Below are positions 34,090 through 43,164 of a DNA stretch of 64,000 bases, piece by piece. The notes beneath the pieces were generated by a model. The model had not been told where the DNA came from. It ran no database searches and saw only the letters and a list, made by a program, of their open reading frames with translations. Made by a program: the position numbers and the translations under genes. Source of the stretch: Mauremys mutica. Its lineage: Eukaryota > Chordata > Testudines > Geoemydidae. The DNA lies in the NCBI RefSeq assembly GCF_020497125.1, contig NC_059072.1:56950697-57014696 (forward strand). Direction: 5' to 3'. Within the stretch, counting starts at the first letter, position 1. The number at the start of each line of letters is the position of its first letter.

Positions 34090-34422
34090 TTAAATGGCTA
34101 CAAATTGTACAACTGTTTCATCTTCCTTTTGGTCTCTTTTGTGGAACCTATATCTTTCAACAATTACCAGTGGTTTTGGGGAGAAATGAGACCCCAGGAT
34201 TTCCACAATGTCACTGTAAGATTTAGTCTCAGGCTTAACAGGGTGTAGTAAGCTGCGTAGCAGAGAGTAGGTTTTAGCCCCTACAACAGTTAAGAATATT
34301 GGCACCTTCTTCGCTTCTGTAATGTCATTTGCAATACCAAAAAGCTCAAAACGCTCAGTATACACATGCCACTGCTCTGTATTCTCATCAAAAGGCTCCA
34401 GGGGCCTGGTCAGAGTAGCCAT
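34090..34422 (-). pseudogene. Gypsy gag N-terminal segment
   Basis: The likely start is the Met at 34422 (MATLTRPLEPFDE), not the upstream Met at 34458, because MATL...PF is typical at the start of Mag-like gag. The product matches the retrotransposon gag capsid: a WHVYTERFELF block, then IFLTVVGAKTYSLLRSL, then VEILGSHFSPKP and a helix with RYRFHKRDQ. It forms the particle that packages element RNA. A TAA at 34090-34092, inside an A-rich run, interrupts the frame; the same frame continues beyond it into the knuckles and pol. About 120 bp separate this start from the primer-binding site. Confidence 0.9.
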
Positions 34423-34527
34423 GATTTTTAGTTTCACTTTCACAGTCAGTGCAAACAAGCAGCTTTTTTTCTTTGTTTGGTCTTTACCTTGACTTCTACT
34501 TCCTTCTGTTACTGGAGCAGCACCAGG

Positions 34528-34545
34528 ATCCCACCCTCGTCGCCA
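34528..34545 (-). promoter_or_regulatory. Gypsy primer-binding site (tRNA-Ser-like)
   Basis: On the minus strand, tggcgacgagggtgggat follows the 5' LTR after one base. It is complementary to the 3' end of vertebrate tRNA-Ser(GCU) as I remember it (...atcccatcctcgtcgcca), with one mismatch over 18 nt. tRNA-Ser priming is known for Mag-like elements. Confidence 0.8.
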
Positions 34546-34546
34546 G

Positions 34547-34737
34547 TGTTATGTCCTAGGGGCAGCCGGTGTAGTAAGGAATCACTTGAGGCCAGAGAGC
34601 AGACAGCTAACCAAAACCTCCATTTTATTTACAGAAACAGAGAGCTCACTCAGCCGGTTGAAACCGGCTGAGCTATCCCTTAATAGTCTAACTCAGTTGC
34701 CATAGTAACAAAACCCATGACAACCAAATACACAACA
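34547..34737 (-). repeat. Gypsy 5' LTR (191 bp)
   Basis: Partner of 30126-30316, with two substitutions in 191 bp and the same TG...CA ends. It would carry the promoter of the element; no canonical TATA box is obvious to me. Confidence 0.97.
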
Positions 34738-34742
34738 AGGGC
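34738..34742. repeat. Gypsy target-site duplication (right)
   Basis: agggc, the exact copy of 30121-30125. Confidence 0.95.
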
Positions 34743-34765
34743 CCACCAAGGTAGAGAGTGTGACA
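34743..34765 (-). repeat. LTR-like interspersed repeat, part 2
   Basis: cccaccaaggtagagagtg continues the repeat that was interrupted at 30120 and finishes gtgtgaca. The uninterrupted junction through agggc supports a single older repeat hit by the Gypsy element. Confidence 0.5.
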
Positions 34766-35235
34766 AAGTTCCTCATGTAAATGTAGGAGTTACTATCTGA
34801 GATTAATAGCCCTGTCTCCAGAATGGAAATTAAACATGGGCTTTTTAAATGGTTTTTCTGTGATGCACCTAATTGAGGCTTTGACCTGATCAGCTGTATT
34901 TCAATATTTCTTGCTTTGCAGTAGTCACAATAATAAATGCGTTACTGGAGCATTACGTTGCTTTTACAGATTTGAAAGCAGTTCTTGTATTTGTTTCAAA
35001 AAATAGCTTATTAAAATTAGTTATTTTCATTGTGAACCGCATTTAAAAGAACTAAGTAGATTTCATACCTTTGTCAGCCTAAATTAAATGCTGCCCCAGA
35101 CAAAACAACCCTTTTATTAAAGTTAAGATTTCTAGATTGCATATCACACAAGTGTAAACCAATGCAAAGCAAGGAACCCTATGTTATTCACCTCCCCTCC
35201 CCCACATTTACTTCAATCATTAACTCTTTTTTTCA
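34766..35235. other. No gene recognised
   Basis: AT-rich unique DNA between the LTR-like repeat and an old hAT. Confidence 0.5.
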
Positions 35236-35443
35236 TTCCAAATCAGTTGTTTTCAATCAGTAGAAGGTACCACAACTCATCTAGATATTTGTCTAGTTTT
35301 ACAACAGGCTACATAAAAAGCACTAGCGAAGTCAGTAGAACCCAAAATTTCATACAGACAATGACTTGTTTATACTGCTCTATATACTATGCACTGAAAT
35401 GTAATTACAATATTTATATTCCAATCGACTGATTTTATAACTA

Positions 35444-37117
35444 CAGTTGAACCCTGTTATGTTGCCAGCCTAGGGGTTTGCCAAAAATAGTCCAGATAAC
35501 CGATGATCGAGATAAACCCCTATCCACCCCCCCACCCCTGAACTCCCCTGCCCTCTCTCCAACACCCCCTCCCTGCCCCCTTACCGCGGTGCCTGCACGT
35601 GGCTGGATCCGGCGAAGCGGGACGGGGAAGCGGGGCCGGGCGGCCGTGGATGGGGACCCGGAGCCGGGCATCCAAAGAAGCGGGACCCGGTAAGCGGGCC
35701 GGGCGGCAGGCGAAGCGGGACCGGGTAAGCGGGGCCAGGCGGCGGGCGAAGCGGGGACCGGGGGAGCGGGGCGGGGGGGCGGGCGGCGGGCGCCGCGGGG
35801 ACCGGGGCCGCGGGGCGGGGGGGGCAGGCGGCGACGCGGGGCCGGGGGGCCGGGCGGGCGGCGAAGCGGGGACCGGCGAAGCGGAGCCGGGCGGGCGGCA
35901 GGCGAAGCGGGGACCAGGTATGCGGGGCCGGGCGGGCGGGCGGGGCCGGGCAGGGACCGGGTATGCGGGTGCGGGGCCGGGCGGGCGGCGAAGCGGAGCC
36001 GGGCGGATGGGCGGGGCGGTGAAGCGGGACCGGCGAAGCGGAGCCGGGCGGGCGGGCGGCAGGCGAAGTGGGGACCAGGTATGCGGGGCCGGGCGGGCGG
36101 GCGGGGACGGGCAGGGACCGGGTATGCGGGGCCGGGCGCGGGGACGGGCAGGGACCGGGTATGCGGGGCCGGGCGGGCGGGCGGGCGGCGAAGCGGGGCC
36201 GGGCGGACGGGCGGGCGGCGAAGCAGTGACCGGCGAAGCAGAGCCGGCGGGCGGGGCGGCGGGCGGCAGGCGAAGCGGGGACCAGGTATGCGGGGCCGGG
36301 CGGGCGGGCGGGGACGGGCAGGGACCGGGTATGCGGGGACGGGCGGGCGGCGAAGCGGAGCCGGGCGGACGGGCGGGCGGCGAAGCGGGGACCGGCGAAG
36401 CGGAGCCGGGCGGGCGGGCGGCAGGCGAAGCGGGGACCAGGTATGCGGGGCCGGGCGGGCGGGCGGGGACGGGCAGGGACCGGGTATGCGGGGCCGGGGG
36501 GGCGGGGATGGGCAGGGACCGGGTATGCGGGGCCGGGCGGGCGGGCGGCGAAGCGGGGCCGGGCGGACGGGCGGGCGGCGAAGCGGGGACCGGCGAAGCG
36601 GAGCCGGGCGGGGGGGCGGCAGGCGAAGCGGGGACCAGGTATGCGGGGCCGGGCGGGCAGGCGGGGACGGGCAGGGACCGGGTATGCGGGGCCGGGCGGG
36701 CGGCGAAGCGGAGCCGGGCGGACGGGCGGGCGGCGAAGCGGGGACCGGCGAAGCGGAGCCGGGCGGGCGGGCGGCAGGCGAAGCGGGGACCAGGTCTGCG
36801 GGGACGGGCAGGGACCGGGTATGCGGGGCCGGGCGGCTGGGGACACGGTGGGTCGGGGACGCGGGGAGCTGGGCGGCTGGGGACGCAGGGAGCGGGCGGC
36901 TGGGGAACCGTGCGGCTGGAGAGCCGGGGAGCGGGCGGCTGGGGACACGGTGGGTCGGGGACGCGGGGAGCCGGGCTCGAGATATTAGGGTTCGGGGAAT
37001 CGACATAAGGGATGAGAAACCCATAAGACAAAGAGGGAGTTTGGCGGTTCCACTTGTAAAACGTCGACTTAATAGGGTTGGCAAGTTAACCGAGGTCGAG
37101 ATAAATGGGTTCGACTG
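35444..37117 (+). mobile_element. pogo/Tigger-like MITE filled by a minisatellite (1.67 kb)
   Basis: The left end cagttgaacccTgttat and the right end read in complement, cagtcgaacccatttatc, are inverted repeats, and both are flanked by TA (35442-35443, 37118-37119), the target of Tc1/mariner-pogo elements. Sub-terminal gataaccgatgatcgagataa and taaccgaggtcgagataaat also correspond. Between about 35600 and 36990 almost everything is a G-rich tandem repeat. Long frames on both strands here (up to 602 codons, Pro/Arg- or Gly/Arg-rich) arise from the repeats and lack any domain; I do not count them as genes. Confidence 0.8.
35620..36850 (+). repeat. G-rich minisatellite with higher-order structure
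   Basis: Short gcggggccgggcgggcgg-type words are organised into larger units. The landmark ggcaggcgaagcggggacca begins at 35897, 36058 (one change), 36265, 36420, 36618 and 36773 (one change downstream): spacings 161, 207, 155, 198, 155. The alternation of about 157 and about 202 bp implies a higher-order unit near 355 bp. Runs of three or more G are very dense on the plus strand, so G-quadruplex formation and replication or assembly trouble are likely. Confidence 0.93.
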
Positions 37118-37270
37118 TATATAGTAAAAATGAGAAAGTAAGCAAATTTTCAGTAAAAGTGTTCTGTAACACTTTTTTGTGTTTTTTATGTCTGACTTTG
37201 TAAGCAAGTAGTTTTTATGTGAGGTGTAACTTAGGGGTACACAAGACAAATCAGGCTCCTGAAAGGGGTA

Positions 37271-37428
37271 CAGACACTCCCCAACTCAAATTTTGCATAA
37301 GTCGGAAACATACACGACCATTTCCCCCTTCCCCCCCCAAAAGAACCCTCCTATTTCTTGCTTACGGAATCTTTTCTGTAAGCTAGAAATTTGCGTAAAT
37401 CGGGTTTGCGTAACCCAGGGGGTGTCTG
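37271..37428 (+). mobile_element. Small pogo/Tigger-like MITE (158 bp)
   Basis: Ends cagacactccccaactc and, in complement, cagacaccccctgggtta are inverted repeats flanked by TA (37269-37270, 37429-37430). Internal ttgcgtaaatcgggtttgcg pairs loosely with gcataagtcgga. It inserted into the right part of the old hAT at 35244-37459. Confidence 0.82.
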
Positions 37429-37467
37429 TACAGTTGTCTGGAAAGGTTGAGAGCCACTGTTCTAAAT

Positions 37468-38570
37468 CACTTATCTTCCTCACTGCAGTCCATGTGTCAG
37501 TCAGCAGTAATTCCCTGAACAGACTAGCATTAAGCATCTCTAGCGCTCCATCTTGCTAGCATCTGTTGGTCTTGCTCAGAACGTGTTAAATGGGGTCTGC
37601 CAATTCACTGAGACAGGTGGGTGACTGATTACTCCGCATGTAAGTAAGGGAGGTGGTGGAAGCTCTCTGGGGAGAGAGGAGCTAAGGTGGGGGTGAGAAG
37701 ATATTTGGTAAAGGTTTAAATTTGATTGGTCCAAGCTGTCCTTCCACAACAACATTGGTTATTTATTTCTGGGTAGGATTTATGATCTGTTAATTCCATA
37801 ACATAAGGTAATGTCCATCTATGCAATACTAGAGACTGTGATATTTAAATAAAATAGTCATTAGAGCAGGGACTGGACTCTAGGTTCCACCTGTCCCGAG
37901 TATCCTCACTACCGGGCTACAGGGTCAGTCTCTCTCTCGCTCTCTCTCTCGATCTGCCCCAATGACTATTCAAGTATTTTATACAAAATGGAACAGTTTC
38001 TATAGAAGAGACTGAAAGCACCTCACCTGCCAATAGCCAGGGGACTAGGGCACTCAAACCTGAGAAGGGGGAGACCTGGGTTTGAGTCTGCTCCAGAGTG
38101 GGGATTTGAAGCTGGCTCTCCCACTGCCCAGCTGAATGTTCTAGCTCTTGGGTACAAGGCGGGCACCACCACCTTCTCCAGCTTATCATTTCTGTTCTTA
38201 GTAACAATGGTTAAAATTTCCCAGAAGGGAAACGGAACACTTCATTTGACCCAAAATGGATCTTTTTTTTTTTTACTTTTAAAACTTCAGAAATTCAGAA
38301 AAAAAATAACTTTCAGTTTGACCAGAACAATGTTTTTGTTTCAGGACTGCCAGCAAACAGAGATTAACACAACTCCATAAGTGACAGTATTTTATCAATG
38401 CAGGCAGTAACATGATCACACAGACTGAAAAAAAATAAAGTGTGGCTGCATGCAATATCTAATAAATATCTGACACTGTCCCCAGTACAAAGCTTCATAA
38501 TATAAGTATACCATTGTACATACTGAAGCAAAATAAATTTCAGACTGTAAAGCTGAGAAAGAGTTTGATC
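37468..38570. other. No gene recognised
   Basis: Unique DNA with a short (TC)n-like tract at about 37925-37950. No frame has family resemblance. Confidence 0.5.
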
Positions 38571-38578
38571 CTGTAAGA

Positions 38579-39311
38579 CAGAGGCAAGCAAACTTTTTGG
38601 CCTGAGGGCTGCATCAGGTTTCCAAAACTGTATGGAGGGCCAGTTAGCGGAGGCTGTGCCTCCCCAAACAGCTAGGCGTGGTCCGGCCCCACCCCATATC
38701 CGACCCCTCCTGCTTCTCGACCCCTGATGGCACCCCCGGGACTCCTGCCCCATCCAACCCCCCGTTCCCTGTCCCGTGACCACCTCCAGAACCCCTGCCC
38801 CTGACTGCCCCCTGCTGCTCCTTCCAACCCCTCTTCTCATTCCCGACTGCCCCCCTGGAACCTCTGCCCCCATTCAACTCCCCCTGTTCCCTGCCCTCTG
38901 ACCACCCCAACTCCTATCCATAGCCCGCCTCTGATCACCATCCAAACTCCCCTGCCCTCTATCCAAATCCTCCCCTTACCGCGCTGCCTGGAGCACCAGT
39001 GGCTGGCAGCACTACAGCCGCGCCACCCAGAGCGCCAGGACAGGCAGCCATGCCACCTGGCTGGAGCCAGCCATGCCACCGCGCAGCACAGAGCACTGGG
39101 TCAGGCCGGGCTCTGCAGCTGCGCTTCCCCAGGAGCTCGCAGCCCCACCCCCCAGACATTGCGCTGTCGGCGGAGCGAGCTGAGGCTGCAGAGGAGGGGG
39201 AACTGCAGAGGAGAAGCCCTGGGCTAGCCTCCTGGGGCAGGAGCTCAGGGGCCGGGCAGGAGGGTCTCACAGACCAGATGTGGCCCACAGGCCATAGTTT
39301 GCCCACCTCTG
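38579..39311 (-). mobile_element. Non-autonomous hAT transposon (733 bp) with C-rich core
   Basis: The left end cagaggcaagcaaact pairs with the right end tagtttgcccacctctg, and the exact octamer ctgtaaga flanks it (38571-38578, 39312-39319). The core is a degenerate tandem of ctgcccccattcaact-like words. It is the same family as 50269-51037, which lies in the opposite orientation. Frames of up to 169 codons on the minus strand are Gly/Arg-rich products of the tandem core. Confidence 0.93.
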
Positions 39312-39319
39312 CTGTAAGA

Positions 39320-40058
39320 CCTTCAGGTGCAGAATATTTTTTTCCTTTCTCCCTGACTTCATTGTGCAGAGGCCTTGTAAACTCATGCCCCCAAAACTTC
39401 ACATGGATGCTTCAAGTTCAAGCTTTATTCAGCATGCTTTCAAAAATCTGTCAAACAATGACAGAAAACTCTATGTGAAAAACACAGCCTCAGCCAATGA
39501 CCTATGCAAAATATGCACTCTCAAAGCCCATGTTGGGCTTCACATTTCAATGTAGGTCAAAAACAAGCATTTCACCTTCCTAGTGGTTATAGCCAGTGTT
39601 CACAGCCTTTGTCATGGCTACGTTCCAAAAATCAATTCAATTCTGTAAAATAAATGTAACGATTAAAGCAATTATGGCATGTTGGAGTCATTTTTTTTTA
39701 ACTGTACAGTTCCGTAATGGTATATTTAAAGATGTGTGTTAGAATTTTCTGACGGCCAGTCAGCCAAGCTTTCATGCATCTAACTGAAACCTTGACTCAT
39801 TCTCAGAGTATCTGTTCCCCTATTCTTCACCATTGTGTGTTTACTCATTTTGTTTTAGAAAGCACATTAGCACGTAAGCAACTCTAAATTATATAAAAGG
39901 CAAAAGATAATCGCAAGCCATATTGGTCACCGAAGATATTCTTTCTTAACAGCATAAACATTTGAAAGGTTATATGGCTCCTAGTTGAATAGAAGGAAGT
40001 AATTCCAAAACATACATAAGGCCAATGGAAAAATTGTTAACTCCTGTTGGCATACTTT
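39320..40058. other. No gene recognised
   Basis: Unique DNA. The frame 38999-39478 ends here but belongs mainly to the hAT element and has no domain. Confidence 0.5.
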
Positions 40059-40186
40059 GGGGCCTGATTCTGCATATTTTACTTGTACTAAGAAACACTA
40101 ACTCATAAAAGTTGTTCAATTGATGTTAATGAGATTATTCATGTCAGTATGTGTAATACAATGTTAGGGTTGCAGAATAGGGTCCC
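40059..40186. repeat. Imperfect palindrome (old hairpin repeat)
   Basis: ggggcctgattctgca at the left is mirrored by tgcagaatagggtccc at the right, with decayed arms and a tgatgttaatgaga centre. It is the same class as 4259-4362. Confidence 0.6.
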
Positions 40187-40198
40187 TGTTGACATACT

Positions 40199-40285
40199 GG
40201 GCCAGGTTCTTAGCTGGTGTTAATCTGTGTAACTCCATTTACTTCAGTGGTGCTATACCATTTAAACCAGCTAAAAATATTTTAC
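40199..40285. repeat. Imperfect palindrome (old hairpin repeat)
   Basis: The arm ttagctggtgttaatctg pairs with the complement of accatttaaaccagctaaa around a tccatttacttcagtgg centre, a familiar amniote hairpin form. Confidence 0.7.
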
Positions 40286-40796
40286 CTCTTTTGGCTCTTG
40301 TTCATTCTGGTGAGCTGAATTTGATTCCTTCTTTGGCATCATCAACAGAATTGTTTGCTAAATTACAATTCCTGGGCAAATTTTGTAAAGACAGCAGGGC
40401 TACGCTGGTGCCACTAAGAGATGGTGACCAGTGTCCCAGGACCAGATCCTATGGAAATTATGAGGCAAGCTTAATTCATATATTGCTTGCTAAATTACTT
40501 TATTATTTTTACATGATATTAATACAACTGAAATGCAAGTAGAGAAACCTGTAAAGTGAGGAGTATTATTAAGGTAGGCTTGGAAAAAGGCTGAGGCCTA
40601 ATGAGGCCTGATAGTATAAGTAGAGTGCTTGACTGAGGTCAGGAGATTTAGCAATATATAGCTTGTGACAAACAATTAAACCCCAAAGAAGAAAAAATCT
40701 TAAAATAGCATCTTTTTTGGATATTGGGGTATACGTATTCATGAAGTAAACTGCATTGACATATCAAAATCATTTGGAATGGGGTTGACACAAATT
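40286..40796. other. No gene recognised
   Basis: AT-rich unique DNA without recognisable features. Confidence 0.5.
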
Positions 40797-40922
40797 ACTT
40801 ATGCCTATGGTTGCCAACTTTCTACTCACACAAAACTGACCCTCCTCCGAGGCCCCACCCATTCTCCAAGGCACTGCCCACTGCTCACTCCATCCCCCCC
40901 CCCCCTTTTTTTTTTTAAAAAG

Positions 40923-41098
40923 GAGATATACCAATCTCCTAGAACTGGAAAGGACCTTGGAAGGTCATTGAGTCCAGCCCCCTGCCTTCACTAGCAGGAC
41001 CAATTTTTGCCCCAGATCCCAAAGTGGCCCCCTCAAGGATTGAACTCACAACCCTGGGTTTAGTAGGCCAATGCTCAAACCACTGAGCTATCCCTCTC
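40923..41098 (-). mobile_element. tRNA-derived SINE (turtle-type)
   Basis: On the minus strand an A box tagctcagtgg (41080-41090) and a B box gagttcaatcc (41037-41047) sit 33 bp apart in a tRNA-like head. The body then runs through gccactttgggatctggggc and ccttccaaggtcctttccag, a CR1-like 3' tail expected for a SINE mobilised by CR1. It is transcribed by RNA polymerase III in principle. The plus-strand side near the tail has a poly-C/poly-T run (40887-40915), which may be part of the insertion junction. Confidence 0.85.
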
Positions 41099-41139
41099 TC
41101 TGTTGCTTACTCTCCCCACCCTCACCTACCCATTTTCAT

Positions 41140-41570
41140 GGGCTGGCTCAGCGAGTTGGGGTGCTGGAGGGGTGAGGGCTCCATCTGGGGGTGCAGGCTC
41201 CTGGGTGGGGCCAGAAATTAGGAGTTCAGGGTGCGGGAGGGGACTCTGGGCTGAGGCAGTGTGTTGGGATGTGGGAGGGGGTGAGGGCTCTAGCTGGAGG
41301 TGCAGGCTCTCGGGTAGGGCTGGGGATGAGAGGTTTGGGGTGCAGGAGGGGGCTCTAGGTTGTGACCAAGGGGTTCTTAGGGTAACAGGGGGATCAGGGC
41401 TGGTGCAAGGGGTTGGGACGTGGGCTGGGGGTGTGGGCTCTGGGGTGAGGCTGGGGATGAGGAGTTTGGGGTGCAGGAGGGTACTCCTGGCTGGGACTAA
41501 GGGGTTCAGAGGGTAGGAGGGGGATCAGGGCTGGGGCAGGGGAGGGGGTGCAGGCTCCAGGTGCCACTTA
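41140..41570 (+). repeat. Degenerate G-rich tandem repeat
   Basis: About six diverged units of roughly 70-80 bp share gggtgcaggctc, ggggatgagg and gtttggggtgcaggaggg words. It forms the core of the hAT-like element and causes the Gly-rich plus-strand frame. Confidence 0.75.
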
Positions 41571-41961
41571 CCTCAAGCAGCTCCTAGAAGCAGCAGCATG
41601 TCCCCCACTCCGGATCCTACATGGAGGCGTGGCCAGGCAGCTCTGCACACTGCCCTGTCCACAGGTGCCGCCCCCACAGGTCCCATTTGCTGCAGTTCCT
41701 GACCAATTGGAGCTACGGAGCTTGGCGCTTGGTGTATGCAGCCCCCTGGCTGTCCCTATGCCTAGGAGATGGAGCGGAGACATGCCTTTGCTTCTAGGAG
41801 CCGCGTGGAGCCATGGCAGGCAGGGAGCCTGCCTTAGCCCCGCTGTGCCACCAACCAGACTTTTAATGGCCCAGTCAGTGCTGTTGACCAGACCCACCAG
41901 GGTCCCTTTTCGACTGGGTGTTCTGGTCGAAAGTTGGACACCTGGCAACCCTACTTATGCC

Positions 41962-42404
41962 AGCCTGAGAAGTTTAATTAGCCAGAATACCAAACAAGGT
42001 TCTCTGGAATAGCACACATGAGCAGCAGGTCTGAAATCTCATCAAATATGGCCCTGGATATGTGTGGATAGAATGGGATGAAGGTGTTTATCCAACCCTC
42101 ATTGAGCATATTGGGCTTGACAGGATGGTGTAAGCTGAAGCATCACATCCCACTTACGCTATACCCCACTGGCTATCATCTAATCTCTGTATTTAATATG
42201 ATCTTGAAGTGTGTGAGTATGACAAGCCTAGGGACTTTTAAATTGTGTGTATCATATGTGCAACTTTATTTATTTTTGCACTAATTTCGGTGGTAAAATC
42301 TTCATGTGCTTATGGATGTTACTCATCCGTATCCTCTATTAAAGAGATTTTTATTTAGCTGCTGAGGAAAGGACCTGTTGTTTGTGATAAATGCAAATTG
42401 CACC
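41962..42404. other. No gene recognised
   Basis: Unique DNA. Nothing beyond short frames is seen. Confidence 0.5.
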
Positions 42405-43164
42405 TCTCAGGGTTCCCTCCCCACTCTGAACTCTGGGGTACAGATGTGGGGATCCACATGAAAGACCCCCTAAGCTTATATTCCTCCAGCTTAGGTTAAA
42501 AACTTCCCCAAGGCAAAAATTCCTTGCCCTGGGATGGTATCGCTGCCACCACCAAGTGAGTTAGACAAAGATTCAGGAAAAGGACCACTTGGAGTTCCTG
42601 TTACCTCAAAATATCCCCCAAGACCCTTCACCCTCTTTCTTGGGGAGGCTTGAGAATGATATACCAACCAAATAGGACACTAAAAACCCAATCAGATTCT
42701 TAAAAACAGAACTTCATTATAAAGAAAAAAGTAAAAGAAGCACCTTTGTAAAATCAGGATGGAAGGTAATTTTACAGGGTAATAAGATTTAAAACACAGC
42801 GGATTCCCCTCTAGGCAAAACTTTAAAGTTACAAAAAAACAGGAATGAACCTCCCTCTTAGCATAGGGAAAATTCACAAGCTAAAACAAAAGATGATCTA
42901 ACACATTTCCTTGCTATTACTTACTATTTCTGTTATATTAGATGTATCATTTCAGTAGGAGCTGGATTACTTGCTTGGTCTCTCTCTTTGTCTCAGAGAG
43001 AAGAACAACATAGACACAAAGCAAAAACCTTCCCCCCACAGATGTGAAAGTATTTTCTCCCCTTATTGGTCCTTTTGGTCAGGTGCAAACTGGTTATTTG
43101 AGCTTCTTGCCCTTTACAGGTAAAGGAGGGATTTTATGCTACCCTTAGCTGTATGTTCATGACA
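42405..43164 (-). repeat. LTR-like interspersed repeat (solo)
   Basis: On the minus strand it begins tgtcatgaacatacagc and runs to ggggagggaaccctgaga. The size, the TG start and a downstream A/T-rich polyadenylation-like area fit a solitary LTR of an endogenous retrovirus, and I recall this sequence as a frequent turtle repeat. Its left limit and target duplication are unclear, so the class is tentative. There is no coding capacity. Confidence 0.45.

Larger units (their letters stand above)
30126..34737 (-). mobile_element. Ty3/Gypsy LTR retrotransposon (Mag-like), 4.6 kb
   Basis: Two 191-bp LTRs differing at only two positions, a 5-bp target duplication agggc, a tRNA-Ser-like primer site, a polypurine tract and a gag-pol frame in order gag, zinc knuckles, protease, RT, RNase H, integrase identify a Ty3/Gypsy element on the minus strand. 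The two-knuckle gag fused in frame to pol, tRNA-Ser priming, absence of a chromodomain and a GPY/F-type integrase end agree with the Mag lineage as I know it. The coding frame is interrupted by two stop codons only. It is a recent insertion into the LTR-like repeat at 29527-34765. Confidence 0.96.
35244..37459 (+). mobile_element. Old hAT transposon carrying two nested MITEs
   Basis: Ends cagttgttttcaatc and the complement of ggttgagagccactg are inverted repeats. The flanking octamers ttccaaat (35236-35243) and ttctaaat (37460-37467) differ at one base. After removing the insertions at 35444-37117 and 37271-37428 about 380 bp of hAT sequence remain, reading continuously (for example gattttataacta joining tatatagtaaaaatg). 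No transposase is encoded. It is the oldest of three layers. Confidence 0.85.
40806..41952 (+). mobile_element. hAT-like non-autonomous transposon with nested SINE (1.15 kb)
   Basis: The left end tatggttgccaactttct corresponds to the complement of gaaagttggacacctggcaa at the right. The flank acttatgcc is repeated (40797-40805, 41953-41961), so the target duplication is 8-9 bp. The centre (about 41140-41570) is a degenerate G-rich tandem of ggggtgcaggctctggg words. A tRNA-SINE (40923-41098) inserted near the left end. Plus-strand frames here lack domains. Confidence 0.8.

Noticed and set aside
35441..37249. Open frames of 602, 503, 469, 455 and 347 codons on both strands
   Set aside because: They are Pro/Arg/Ala- or Gly/Arg-rich translations of a G-rich tandem repeat, open in several registers and on both strands at once, and contain no domain.
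38364..39478. Minus-strand frames of 169 and 147 codons and a plus-strand frame of 159 codons
   Set aside because: They lie over a hAT element with a degenerate tandem core and are Gly/Arg/Ser-biased without a domain.
41548..42012. 154-codon plus-strand frame
   Set aside because: It covers the right half of a hAT-like element and host flank, and its antisense (41568-41948) is equally open; no domain seen.
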